Below, in pieces: positions 18,182 through 26,418 of a DNA stretch of 64,000 nucleotides. Made by a program: the position numbers and the translations under genes. The first letter of the stretch is position 1. Every line of letters starts with the position of its first letter. Source of the stretch: Phycisphaerales bacterium (lineage in GTDB: Bacteria > Planctomycetota > Phycisphaerae > Phycisphaerales > UBA5793); contig JADZAS010000004.1 of NCBI GenBank assembly GCA_020852515.1, positions 91,851 through 155,850 on the forward strand, read 5' to 3'. The notes below the pieces were generated by a model. The model was not told the DNA's origin and made no database searches. It saw nothing but the letters and a program-made list of their open reading frames with translations.

Positions 18182-19144
18182 TTGAACTACCTCATCGATC
18201 CATCTCTGAAACGGCTCACCATCAACGGCTTTGCGTTTCCACTCGGGTGGACTCCAAGCGACGGGCAGCGGCCGTTCGAGGGCTACACCATCTCGAGGCT
18301 CGATCCCGACCTGGAATTGCCCGACACGCATCAGTTCCAGATCGCCGTTTCCCATGAGCGGCTCAGACCGCTGCTGGCCGGACTCTTCGCGATGCTGCCC
18401 GAACTGGTGTACCCTATTCTCGAGATCATCTCCACTGACGCCTATCGCCAGGTGGACACGCTCATGAGTCCCGAGCCGGTTCCCAAGGCCGAGTTCATGG
18501 CGACGTGGAACGAGTTTGAGCCCCTGCTGATCGACGACTGCGCCCTGGCGGCCGGCGCGATGAGCGAAGAGCCTTACGTCGAGGTATTCCTCGAGGCAAA
18601 CAAGTTCATCATCATCAATATCGCCAGCGAGTACAGCCAGGCGCTCGAATCCGAACTGCAGGGCCAGGGGTTGCAGGAAGTGCCGAGCCACTGGATCGAC
18701 GACGATGAATGCATGGATGAGTTCCGCAGCGTGGTGCTGGAAAAGGACGGGTTGATGACGCTGGATGAGGTCATCGTCCACCTCCAGCGGCTCTGGCGCC
18801 TCGAATTGAACGTCGATCCCGACGGCAATCCCGATGAGAGCGGGCGCGATCTGGGCGTCACGCTCTGGCACATCGTCGTGCTGGCGGTCCGACGCGACCA
18901 GCAGCCCCCTACGGACAGCGCCCGGATCGAGATCTGGCTCTCCGCGGCGTCGCTTGGGGAGGTTGAAGAACTCGTCGCCGATGTCTTCGATCAACTCAAG
19001 GAATGGGACATCGACACCATGGTGAGCCAGGATCGCGTCGCCTTCGACGATCGGCCCCGCGAACTCAACGACCTTGAGCACGGCTCGAATGAAACGGGCG
19101 TGTGGGCCGTCTCGGTCCAGCCGCTCGAATCGCGTAGCCACTGA
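18182..19144 (+). CDS. Hypothetical protein downstream of deacetylase
   Basis: A 320-residue soluble acidic protein that I do not recognise. It starts with TTG at 18182, 10 bp after the deacetylase, without a better start nearby. Composition and secondary structure (mixed alpha/beta, no signal or membrane segment) look genuine. No catalytic motif is visible. It ends one base away from the convergent mqnC gene. Coupling with the deacetylase is likely from spacing, but a shared function is unproven. Confidence 0.7.
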   Translation: MNYLIDPSLKRLTINGFAFPLGWTPSDGQRPFEGYTISRLDPDLELPDTHQFQIAVSHERLRPLLAGLFAMLPELVYPILEIISTDAYRQVDTLMSPEPVPKAEFMATWNEFEPLLIDDCALAAGAMSEEPYVEVFLEANKFIIINIASEYSQALESELQGQGLQEVPSHWIDDDECMDEFRSVVLEKDGLMTLDEVIVHLQRLWRLELNVDPDGNPDESGRDLGVTLWHIVVLAVRRDQQPPTDSARIEIWLSAASLGEVEELVADVFDQLKEWDIDTMVSQDRVAFDDRPRELNDLEHGSNETGVWAVSVQPLESRSH

Positions 19145-19145
19145 G

Positions 19146-20558
19146 TCAATCCGCAACGACCTCTTCCGAAGCGGCCGACACCGTGACCTCCACCGGTGCG
19201 CTCACGGCCTGCTTGCGCTCGATAGCCAGCTTCCGGGCCCGCTGCTGCGACCAGTCTGCCACGAGCAGATCGGGCGCATCATCGCCATCGTGAACGCGCA
19301 GGAGGTTGTAGACGTTGTCGCGCTGAGCGGGCAGGAAGCCGGCGTTGCGGATGAGCCGGCAGATCAGCGCCTCGGTCAGGCAGTAGGTCGTGCCGGCGGC
19401 GGAGACGACGTTCTCTTCCATCATCACGCTGCCCATGTCGCTCGCCCCGAAATGCAGCGCCACCTGGCCGATGTGCGGCCCCATCGTCACCCAGCTGGCG
19501 CCGATCGAGTACACGTTGTCAAGATACAGCCGGCTGATCGCCTGCGTGCGCAGATACTCGCTCGCCCCGGCCATGCGCACGACCTTGCCAAAGCGGTCGC
19601 TGTTTCGCCCCGCCGCGACGGCATCGCCGGGGAACTCGGCCCCGTCGGCTGCATCCCACTCCGGCAGGCGACCCAGCGGCGTGTTCTCTCGCTGGAACGG
19701 CCAGGAGATAAACGCCTTGTAGCGCCCGCCGCCGCTGCGGGCAAAGTCGTTGATCGATCGGTCCTGCCAGGTGCGCACGAGGTCCATGTGGTCGATCCGG
19801 TCGGCCCGGCCCTCGATATGGCCGAACATCATCGTGGCACTCGTGTACATGCCCATGCGGTGGGCGACGCGCATGACGGTCAGCCACTCCTGGGCCGTGC
19901 ACTTGCCCAGCCCGATTTTGCGGCGCACCGGCAGGGCGAAGATCTCCCCTCCCCCGCCGGGCAGTGAATCGAGCCCCGCCTTGCGGAGGCGTTCAAACAC
20001 GTACAAGAGTTTCGCCTCGAGGTCGTCGCCGGGCGGATCGAAGAAGCGAACGAACTCGATGAACTCGGGCGGGCTGAAGGCATGAATGTGGATGTGCGGA
20101 AAGTCAGCCTTGATGCCGCTGAGAAGGTCTTCGTACCAGGAAAGCGGCAACTCGGGATTCATCCCGCCCTGCATGAGGATCTGCGTGCCTCCGATCGCTT
20201 CCAGTTCGGCGATCTTGGCGCTGATCTGCTCGCGCGAGAGTGTGTACGCATCATCCTCGTCGCCGTCGCGCCGGAACGCGCAAAAGGTGCAGTGGGCCGT
20301 GCAGACGTTGGTGTAGTTGATATTGCGGTCGATGACGTAGGTGCGGACGCTGTTGCCGTGCAAGACGCGGCAGCGCGCATCCGCCCACCGACCGAGCGTG
20401 AACAGCGGAACCGTCTCGAGAATCCGCATGGCCATGTCGCGATCGAGCCGGACCTCGCCATGAATCAACGCGGCGATCCATCCTGGGTCAAACCCGTACG
20501 CGTCGGCGCCGAGTTCAGCAGATTCTTCGAGACGGGATGGAAGCGGGGTATCAGACAT
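19146..20558 (-). CDS. mqnC: Cyclic dehypoxanthinyl futalosine synthase
   Basis: Radical-SAM enzyme of the futalosine menaquinone pathway, converting dehypoxanthinylfutalosine to its cyclic form. The [4Fe-4S] motif is CTAHCTFCAFRR (CxxxCxxC), preceded by the family phrase RNINYTN; later come QGGMNPELP, HAFSPPE, GGGGEIF and RMGMYTSATMMFGH, all typical of MqnC/MqnE rather than CofH. I take ATG 20558 (470 aa) as the start because the preceding 32 residues of the longer frame are not family-like. This indicates menaquinone respiration. Other mqn genes are not in the window. The C-terminal 40 residues (after about 430) are an extra polar tail. Confidence 0.88.
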   Translation of the reverse strand: MSDTPLPSRLEESAELGADAYGFDPGWIAALIHGEVRLDRDMAMRILETVPLFTLGRWADARCRVLHGNSVRTYVIDRNINYTNVCTAHCTFCAFRRDGDEDDAYTLSREQISAKIAELEAIGGTQILMQGGMNPELPLSWYEDLLSGIKADFPHIHIHAFSPPEFIEFVRFFDPPGDDLEAKLLYVFERLRKAGLDSLPGGGGEIFALPVRRKIGLGKCTAQEWLTVMRVAHRMGMYTSATMMFGHIEGRADRIDHMDLVRTWQDRSINDFARSGGGRYKAFISWPFQRENTPLGRLPEWDAADGAEFPGDAVAAGRNSDRFGKVVRMAGASEYLRTQAISRLYLDNVYSIGASWVTMGPHIGQVALHFGASDMGSVMMEENVVSAAGTTYCLTEALICRLIRNAGFLPAQRDNVYNLLRVHDGDDAPDLLVADWSQQRARKLAIERKQAVSAPVEVTVSAASEEVVAD

Positions 20559-20774
20559 GGAGCGACCGGCTCCAGAGCATATGCCGCGGGGCGCGCGATC
20601 GTGGATGGCAGGTCCGAAAACGCGGCGTCCCCCCGACCGAGCCTCGCCAACCACCTGCTCTGCGAGTCGTGCGGCCGAAGCTGGATTGAATCCCGGCCCG
20701 GCGCCTCAGCCCCGGCCCAGAATGGCCGATAGGACCGAGAGAATCTTCGATAGCGCCGGCCCGGGAAGCACCTG

Positions 20775-21710
20775 ATGGAAAGCCGTCCCCAGATTCAGAC
20801 TCCGCACGCCTCGCCCGCTCTGCGGCACATCCGCCTGAGCGTGACGGTCTGCGCCTGGGTCGTCGGCCTGGCGCTGTTCGTGCAGGTGCTCACGTGGGCG
20901 CTGGTCAACTACACCGACCTGCGCGTGGACCGGATTCAGCCGACGGCCGCAGAGTACCAGCCGACCGTCGTGAAGAAGACTCGACAGCCGCGCGGCGAGG
21001 TTCGCTCTCTGACGGGCGTCGAGCCCGCGCCCGTTGAAGAGCCTGAGATCCCCAAGAATGAACCGGCGCCGGAGGTGAACCAGTCCGCCAGCCGCTTCAA
21101 CATCTGGTTCCGCCTGCAACACCAGTTGGCGCTGGTCGCCGGCATTGCCGGGTGTCTTGCGCTGTGTGTGCAGTTGGCCGTAGGCACGGTCGTGTCCGCG
21201 GGCGCGCAGGTCTTCGGTATCCGCCGCGTCGTCTCGGCGCAGGCGTGGTCGATGGCGCTGCTGGCCCTGTGCCTGCCTTGGCAGCGCCTGGCAAGCGAGT
21301 TTCCGTTCAGTGGCATCTTCACCACCTACGACATGATGGCGGCCGCGAGCGATGCCTACGGGGCGGGCGCCGCAGACGCCATGCCCGGACTGCTGTTCTA
21401 CAGCAGGTTCTTTCTGCTGCCCGTCGCGGCCCTGTGCGCAACGACGTTGATCGGCCTGCGCTTCGCCTCGGGCATCGAAACAGGCATCGTCTCCACCGGA
21501 CCGACCGCCGAAGAGCTGGCGATTGAAGCCGAGGCGAGCAATCGCAAGGCCGGCAGCCTGATGGGCGCGGGCCGCATCGGCGGAGCGCTCGAATCGACGC
21601 TCAAGAAGCCGGCGACGGGTCCGATTCTCAATCCGCCCGATCCATTCGTGGCCGCGCGGCCTCAGCCCGAACCCGCGATGGCCGAGCCGCCGTCGCGCCG
21701 ACCCATCTGA
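20775..21710 (+). CDS. Four-helix membrane protein of unknown function
   Basis: A 311-residue membrane protein: helices at about 20-42, 115-140, 150-170 and 205-230, separated by a Pro/Glu-rich periplasmic or cytoplasmic segment (60-105) and followed by a polar, Pro-rich tail. No family motif is recognised. GGAAG lies about 7 nt before the ATG. Such proteins are frequently conserved within one bacterial lineage. Divergent from mqnC and convergent with the QueC-like gene. Confidence 0.65.
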   Translation: MESRPQIQTPHASPALRHIRLSVTVCAWVVGLALFVQVLTWALVNYTDLRVDRIQPTAAEYQPTVVKKTRQPRGEVRSLTGVEPAPVEEPEIPKNEPAPEVNQSASRFNIWFRLQHQLALVAGIAGCLALCVQLAVGTVVSAGAQVFGIRRVVSAQAWSMALLALCLPWQRLASEFPFSGIFTTYDMMAAASDAYGAGAADAMPGLLFYSRFFLLPVAALCATTLIGLRFASGIETGIVSTGPTAEELAIEAEASNRKAGSLMGAGRIGGALESTLKKPATGPILNPPDPFVAARPQPEPAMAEPPSRRPI

Positions 21711-21731
21711 GCTCTTCTCGTTCACTCACGT

Positions 21732-22331
21732 TCACGCCGGCGCGGTGGCGCGCAGCGCGCTTTCCCATCGCCGGCAACTGTCGCATCCGCCGCAGGGCCG
21801 CTGGGTGTCATGATCGCACCACCATGCCAGCGTGGTCGGAACGCCGCTGCCCGCGATGAGATCGACAATCTGCTCATCCGTGCAGTCGAGAACCGGCGTG
21901 CGGATCTCCGGCGCCGGCCGCGTGGGGCTGGCATCAAGATCAGCGAGATGCGCGGCGCACATCGTCACCTCGTGCAGCACCGCCATGCGATCGAGGTCCA
22001 TGCCGGCCTGGCAGGGCCAGACGAGCCGGCTGCAGCGCAGCAGGCGGGCCGTGGAGAGCGCGGCGAGCAGCACGCCCGCCTCGTCAAGAGCCGACGCCGT
22101 CGAGCGGCCCGAACCGTCCTCGGCGGCGATGCGCGCAGCGCCCGGGCCGACGGGCCGGTCGATGCCGAAGTGCTCCGCCTGGCGAGCGACGGCGGCCAGG
22201 CGGCGCGGGGCGGCGACCTGACCCATCGCAGGAACCCACAGCACCGCCTGGTCGGGCCGATCCTGCAGGGCCAGGGCGGCCAGAGCAGGCAGCGATCCGT
22301 CGGAGATGATCAGGCGGCGCGGCGTCAACAT
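21732..22331 (-). CDS. QueC-like protein with degenerate ATP-binding loop
   Basis: A 199-residue protein (ATG 22331; a start at 22400 is also open). The C-terminus has SWWC-like AWWCDHD, then PCGGCDSCRRW, matching the zinc-binding C-x-x-C-x-x-C end of 7-cyano-7-deazaguanine synthase QueC. The N-terminal adenine-nucleotide alpha-hydrolase fold is recognisable by its strands, but the PP-loop, normally SGGxDS, reads SDGSLPA. It may therefore not bind ATP as QueC does. It could act in an alternative queuosine-type or regulatory reaction, or be decaying. No other que genes are near. Confidence 0.65.
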   Translation of the reverse strand: MLTPRRLIISDGSLPALAALALQDRPDQAVLWVPAMGQVAAPRRLAAVARQAEHFGIDRPVGPGAARIAAEDGSGRSTASALDEAGVLLAALSTARLLRCSRLVWPCQAGMDLDRMAVLHEVTMCAAHLADLDASPTRPAPEIRTPVLDCTDEQIVDLIAGSGVPTTLAWWCDHDTQRPCGGCDSCRRWESALRATAPA

Positions 22332-22457
22332 CCGATGGCTTATCGGCTTGCGTTCGGCCGAAACTTGCGTTTCGGGTGAACTCCAGTCTTGAAGCCGCAC
22401 GACCGGCCGTCAAGGATCGCTCTCCATTCCAGAGCCCTTTGACCCGAAAGACCAATC

Positions 22458-23447
22458 ATGAAGTACGCTGCCGAACGCCAGGCCGCCGTCAATGCCGTCC
22501 TCGACGCATGCCACCTGTGCAAAACCGTCCAGGCGACGCTGATCTCCGAAGAGACCATGGCCAAGAAGGACAAGTCGCCGGTGACGGTGGCGGACTTCGG
22601 CGCCCAGGCAGTCGTCGCGAGCCAGCTGCGCAAGGCGTTTCCCAACGATCCGCTCGTGGGTGAGGAAGACGCGGCGGCCCTGCGGGGCGATGAGGGGGCT
22701 GAACTGCGTCGCAAGGTCGTCGCCAGCGTGCAGAAGGTCGCGCCGTCGATGACCGAAGCGGCGATCCTCGATTCCATCGATCGCGGCATGTACGAAGGTG
22801 GCCCCAAGGGTCGCCACTGGACGCTCGACCCGATCGATGGCACGAAGGGATTCCTGCGCAACGATCAGTACGCCGTGGCACTGTCGCTGATCGAACATGG
22901 CAAGGTGGTGCTCGGCGTGCTGGGATGCCCGAGTCTGCCCCATGATGGCAAGAAGCCCAACGGGCCGGCCGGCTGCCTGTTCATCGCCGTGCAGGGTCAG
23001 GGCGCAACGATGCGGACACTCGACGATCCGACGGAGCACAAGGTTCACGTGACGAGCATCAGCGATCCGAGCAAGGCGAGCTTCTGTGAGTCGGTCGAGT
23101 CGGCTCACTCGGCGCAGGACGACTCGGCCAAGGTCGCTGAACTGCTCGGCATCAGCGGGCCCCCCTATCGCATCGACAGCCAGTGCAAGTATGCGGCGGT
23201 ATCGCGCGGCGACGCATCGATCTACCTCCGCCTGCCGACGAAGAAGGGCTACGAGGAGAAGATCTGGGACCACGCGGCAGGCTGCATCGTGATCCGCGAA
23301 GCCGGCGGCCGCGCGACGGACGTGCGCGGCAACGAACTGGACTTCTCACTCGGCCGCACGCTGCGCGACAACATGGGGGTCGTGGTCACCAACGGCCTGC
23401 TGCACGATCGGGTGATCGCGGCGGTGCGAAAGGTGCTTGGGGTTTAG
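22458..23447 (+). CDS. 3'(2'),5'-bisphosphate nucleotidase (HAL2/CysQ-like)
   Basis: Magnesium-dependent phosphatase of the inositol-monophosphatase superfamily that removes the 3' phosphate of PAP, a by-product of sulfate assimilation. Metal-binding motifs are all present: GEEDA, DPIDGTKGFL and WDHAAG. The length of 329 residues and the phrase KDKSPVTVADFGAQA match the eukaryote-like HAL2 type rather than short CysQ. The final 23 codons are repeated, with a frameshift, about 1.4 kb downstream and perhaps again at 2 kb (see findings). Start ATG 22458 follows GAAAG 10 nt upstream. Confidence 0.9.
   Translation: MKYAAERQAAVNAVLDACHLCKTVQATLISEETMAKKDKSPVTVADFGAQAVVASQLRKAFPNDPLVGEEDAAALRGDEGAELRRKVVASVQKVAPSMTEAAILDSIDRGMYEGGPKGRHWTLDPIDGTKGFLRNDQYAVALSLIEHGKVVLGVLGCPSLPHDGKKPNGPAGCLFIAVQGQGATMRTLDDPTEHKVHVTSISDPSKASFCESVESAHSAQDDSAKVAELLGISGPPYRIDSQCKYAAVSRGDASIYLRLPTKKGYEEKIWDHAAGCIVIREAGGRATDVRGNELDFSLGRTLRDNMGVVVTNGLLHDRVIAAVRKVLGV
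23379..23447 (+). repeat. Nucleotidase gene 3' end, copy 1 (in the intact gene)
   Basis: The last 69 bases of the nucleotidase gene. They match 24866-24933 at 60 of 69 positions with one deletion. Most changes preserve the encoded HDRVxAAVRKVLGV, so the second copy looks like the end of a related gene rather than a recent exact duplication. Confidence 0.85.
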
Positions 23448-23470
23448 TCCGCAAACTACCATTCGACGCT

Positions 23471-24079
23471 TCAGGTCAAGAAGAACTCGCCGATTCCAAT
23501 GCTGGCAATCAAGAGAGCAAGTGCGGCGTAGAGATACACCAACCCGCTGACCGCGCGCACCGCTTTGGTGGCAACTGGGCGGCGTTGCTGCACCTCGGAA
23601 ATCCACAGCACCGCAAGCGCAGCTAATCCGGCCATCGCCAGCAAAAACAGCACCGCGCCCGCATTGCGAATGGCTGTCTTCCAGAGTTGGACGACGTCGT
23701 CTTGTACGGAACCGTTTGCCAGCACAGGGGCCTTGGGCGCGAGGCCGGGATCTCTGCCATTCTTTACGTCATTCCACCACTTGATGGTCTTCATCCGGTA
23801 GTCCTGCAAATCCGACATGTTCTGTTGCACCAGCCCCACCTGAAGCGCAACGCGCTGTCTGGAGACATCTACAGCCAGCATTCCTAAGACTATGGTGGCG
23901 AGCAGCATGGCTGAGGCACAGATGAGCAGTCGTAACTGCCACGGCCCTGTGACGAGCATGTTTGGGGAGGACAACGTCGCCTTCAGCGTTGCGCCGCACT
24001 CTGAACAAGTTGGCCTCTCGACGGCACGACAGTCATATCCGCAGATCGGACAGGGTAACTCTGCAGCGTTGGCCGACAT
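23471..24079 (-). CDS. Zinc-ribbon membrane protein of unknown function
   Basis: A 202-residue protein starting at ATG 24079. It opens with a CPICGYDC...PTCSECGATL zinc ribbon (residues about 9-31), the type common in planctomycete membrane proteins, then has a helix at about 45-67, a polar segment, and two helices at about 131-155 and 170-195. Topology is probably N-in with the ribbon cytoplasmic. No catalytic motif. It is the first gene after the nucleotidase tail, but on the opposite strand, and lies within a repeat-rich insert. Confidence 0.65.
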   Translation of the reverse strand: MSANAAELPCPICGYDCRAVERPTCSECGATLKATLSSPNMLVTGPWQLRLLICASAMLLATIVLGMLAVDVSRQRVALQVGLVQQNMSDLQDYRMKTIKWWNDVKNGRDPGLAPKAPVLANGSVQDDVVQLWKTAIRNAGAVLFLLAMAGLAALAVLWISEVQQRRPVATKAVRAVSGLVYLYAALALLIASIGIGEFFLT

Positions 24080-24186
24080 ACTTAGCCCCCGACGAAGTGT
24101 CGATATCCAAAGCGCCATCGTAGTCCACGCGTCGGGTCTGCGCAGCGCCTTGACTCCGGTCTACAACAGGCCGAAGCGGTTCGAGT

Positions 24187-24249
24187 GCCCCGGAGGGGCG
24201 CAACAGCGTAGCCACGGGTGGAGCGATGCGCAGCGAGTGGAACCCGTGG
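24187..24249 (+). repeat. 63-bp interspersed repeat, copy A
   Basis: Begins GCCCCGGAGGGGCGCAACAG and ends GGAACCCGTGG. It contains two hairpins: GCCCC/GGGGC and CCACGGGT/ACCCGTGG. Copy B at 25502-25564 differs at one of 63 positions. Inverted partial copies lie at 25688-25740 and 27296-27324. Confidence 0.85.
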
Positions 24250-24416
24250 TCAGGTCGAGATTCGAGAGAGGGCCCGCACGGAGCGATGGAGGCGCACCGG
24301 GAGTCTCTTTAGCCATCGCCGGGGCGCGATGCGGTTCCTGAGACTCGCTCGACCGGTCTCGGCCGCGGGATACGATCCCGTGCATGGCCTCATTCCAACT
24401 CCCTCCAAGTCGCACG

Positions 24417-24827
24417 ATGAGTAAGGCGTGGGCAGAGCGCGGCCGAGCGGACGTCATCAAGATCGATTGCGTTGAAGTGCGTGACGGCGAGACGCTTCGT
24501 CTGACGTTTGAGGGCGTGAAGTCGCCGTGGCGTCAGGGGGTATGGCTGCGGACCGACGGCGGCATTCGCATCGAGAATCAGTTGTGTCCGAGCGCCGTGC
24601 TGTGGCAGGACACCGCACCGGATGAGGTGCTGATTGAGTGTCGGACTCAGAGCGGCCACCTGCATCTCTACAACATCTGGGAGGAGCAGGGTCGGCGTCA
24701 ATCACAGATGTGGGCTTCCGGTATGCTCGCCGAGGAGCTGCCCAACGGTCGGCTGTACCGGTGCAATGACGTTGGCTTCGAGGCCGACTTCGACAAACTG
24801 GTCTTCCGACTGGAGCACCTGCGCTGA
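24417..24827 (+). CDS. Hypothetical protein between repeated tails
   Basis: A 136-residue protein (ATG 24417; an upstream ATG at 24384 is possible, neither has a good ribosome site). It has a beta-rich pattern with alternating hydrophobic residues (DVIKIDCVEVRDG, TLRLTFEGV, GVWLRTDGG, EVLIECRTQ, HLHLYNIWEE), which suggests a beta-sandwich or small beta-barrel. No known family is recognised. It lies between the 63-bp repeat and the second nucleotidase tail. Confidence 0.55.
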   Translation: MSKAWAERGRADVIKIDCVEVRDGETLRLTFEGVKSPWRQGVWLRTDGGIRIENQLCPSAVLWQDTAPDEVLIECRTQSGHLHLYNIWEEQGRRQSQMWASGMLAEELPNGRLYRCNDVGFEADFDKLVFRLEHLR

Positions 24828-24865
24828 GTGCAGAGAGCAATCGATCTCTTCCAGGCGATCGCTGA

Positions 24866-24933
24866 GTCGTGGTGACCAATGCCTGCTACACGACCGCGTG
24901 GTCGCCGCGGTGCGGAAGGTGCTTGGGGTTTAG
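24866..24933 (+). pseudogene. Remnant of a second nucleotidase 3' end
   Basis: Sixty-eight bases matching the end of the bisphosphate nucleotidase gene (22458-23447), including its stop codon. A one-base deletion near the start (GG to G) shifts the frame. The rest of a second gene is missing. It is not part of the preceding hypothetical gene, which ends at 24827. Copies of this kind are expected when something inserts at the 3' end of a gene and restores it with donor sequence. Confidence 0.75.
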
Positions 24934-24974
24934 GCGAGGAAGATATTGCCACGCCCGGTTCGTACAGTCACGAC

Positions 24975-25460
24975 ATGACGAAGTCGATGATCGAGTGCTG
25001 CTACCGCGATGATGTCCCGGGCATTCGGCAACTTCTCGAGGTGGGCGCCGATCCAAATGAACGGGAATCAAGAAGCGGTCGCACCGCGCTCCTGCTCGCC
25101 ACCAGCTTCCCAATGCTGCCACGGGCGGATGAAATCTTCTCGCTCTTGCTGACCTTCGGCGCCGATGTCAACGCAAGCGACATGCGCGGCTGGACCGCTC
25201 TCCATTTCGCGGCCCAACGACACGATCTGCTGAAAGCGGCGGCGCTGATCGAGCACGGCGCCGTTGTCGATGCCGAAGATGAGCATGGCAATACCCCCCT
25301 CTGCCGGGCGACGTTTGAATCGCGCGGACGCGGCGAAATGATCCAGTTGCTGCTCGACGCCGGCGCGGATCGGCACCGTCCCAACAAACACGGCATCTCG
25401 GCTCTCGCTCTCGCGATGAGTATCGCAAACTATGACGTCGCCCGATACTTTCGCGACTGA
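24975..25460 (+). CDS. Ankyrin-repeat protein
   Basis: A 161-residue protein beginning at ATG 24975, after the second nucleotidase tail. It has about four ankyrin repeats: VPGIRQLLEVGADPNE, TALLLATSF...LLLTFGADVNA, GWTALHFAAQR...LIEHGAVVDA and GNTPLCRATFE...LLLDAGADRHR, closing with a capping helix. Ankyrin arrays mediate protein binding; the target is unknown. No signal peptide. It lacks a clear Shine-Dalgarno. Lying in a repeat-rich insert, it is likely accessory. Confidence 0.75.
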   Translation: MTKSMIECCYRDDVPGIRQLLEVGADPNERESRSGRTALLLATSFPMLPRADEIFSLLLTFGADVNASDMRGWTALHFAAQRHDLLKAAALIEHGAVVDAEDEHGNTPLCRATFESRGRGEMIQLLLDAGADRHRPNKHGISALALAMSIANYDVARYFRD

Positions 25461-25462
25461 CT

Positions 25463-25497
25463 CGCGTCTTCGCCGCGTTGCGGAAGGGGTTGGTTTA
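25463..25497 (+). repeat. Possible third, degraded nucleotidase tail
   Basis: The block TCGCCGCGTTGCGGAAGG matches 17 of 18 bases of the second tail (TCGCCGCGGTGCGGAAGG), preceded by CGCGT and followed by a degraded GGTTGGTTTA in place of GCTTGGGGTTTA. It sits directly behind the ankyrin gene, as the second tail sits behind the first insert. Confidence 0.45.
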
Positions 25498-25501
25498 CCA
25501 C

Positions 25502-25564
25502 GCCCCGGAGGGGCGCAACAGCGTAGCCACGGGTGGAGCGATGCGCAGCGAGCGGAACCCGTGG
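25502..25564 (+). repeat. 63-bp interspersed repeat, copy B
   Basis: Differs from copy A (24187-24249) by a single T to C. Immediately follows the possible third nucleotidase tail. Contains the same two hairpins. Confidence 0.85.
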
Positions 25565-25687
25565 AATCGAGTGCGCGCTTGGACAAAGCCCCGGCAGGGG
25601 CGGCAGGGGCGTCCGAATCGTCTGTGCGCGACGCGCACCGGTGGCTTCTTTCGCCCCTTCGGAGCTTGATTCGTTTCCTAACGACAT

Positions 25688-25740
25688 CCACGGGTTCCGC
25701 TGCGCCGCGGGCGCGGCTGCGCTGCCCCCGTGGCTACGCC
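25688..25740 (-). repeat. Inverted partial copy of the 63-bp repeat
   Basis: Opposite orientation to copies A and B: begins CCACGGGTTCCGCTGCG and ends CCCGTGGCTACGCC. The middle differs. With copy B it forms a loop of about 120 bp. Confidence 0.6.
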
Positions 25741-25753
25741 ACACGTCACTTGA

Positions 25754-26257
25754 TCAGTACTGCTCATCCGGCAAGCAATCTTCGCTCGAGGTAGACAAAT
25801 TCTCACCCCCGACCTCGCTTCTAAGCGCGGCGAACTCATCCGGACTCAGCTTGAGGTAGACATCGTATTCGTGCGTGATCGTGATGAGCATCGGCCGGCC
25901 ATCGCTTCGCAGAAGACTCAGGTCTTCGACGGGAGGCCATGGCACCCCATCGTCAGGTCCGGGAAGTTCAGCCGCGATCACGGTCGGGAACAAATCGGCA
26001 AGCAGGAATGGCTTGGCACGATCACTCAATTCGAACTTGAAAAGCTCGACAAATTGTGCTGACCTTGTGCCCGGCCAGACGTTGGTCCTGCGGCGTTCTA
26101 TCAGATCGCTCATCAATGGACTGAGGATCCGCTCAGCGCTTTCGATCTCGTCCAGACGAGCAATCACTGTGAACGCAGTGCATCGACCCATGGCCCACTC
26201 GACCAGCGGAGCAATCGATCGAACTGACAGTTCGCCGTGATAGTCGACGATCTTCAT
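25754..26257 (-). CDS. Hypothetical acidic protein
   Basis: A 167-residue soluble protein starting at ATG 26257 (MKIVDYHGEL). I chose this start because upstream residues in the longer frame are basic and of low quality. It shows SIAPLVEWAMGR, a D-E-I-E-S helix, then FVELFKFELSDR and LLRSDGRPMLITITHEYDVYLKLS, the latter here split as RPMLITITHE and YDVYLKLS strands. No known domain. It lies in the repeat-rich region and may be part of a laterally acquired set. Confidence 0.6.
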   Translation of the reverse strand: MKIVDYHGELSVRSIAPLVEWAMGRCTAFTVIARLDEIESAERILSPLMSDLIERRRTNVWPGTRSAQFVELFKFELSDRAKPFLLADLFPTVIAAELPGPDDGVPWPPVEDLSLLRSDGRPMLITITHEYDVYLKLSPDEFAALRSEVGGENLSTSSEDCLPDEQY

Positions 26258-26418
26258 GCAGGTGTGAATTATAACGGGTCCGGCGTCCTGCATGCGCGGG
26301 GTGCGGAGAAATCTCCTGCCCCCGCCGGGGTCGCAGATCACATTTTCGCCTTCGGGGCTGCGACGCGGCGGCGGTCCGGACCGTTCGCGCGGCACTCTCT
26401 GCGCATGGCGCTGAAGAC

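Noticed and set aside
26269..26300. A possible fourth nucleotidase tail (GCGCGGGGTGCGGAGAAATC)
   Set aside because: The match to the tail is short and interrupted and no stop follows in the right place; GC-rich sequence explains it.
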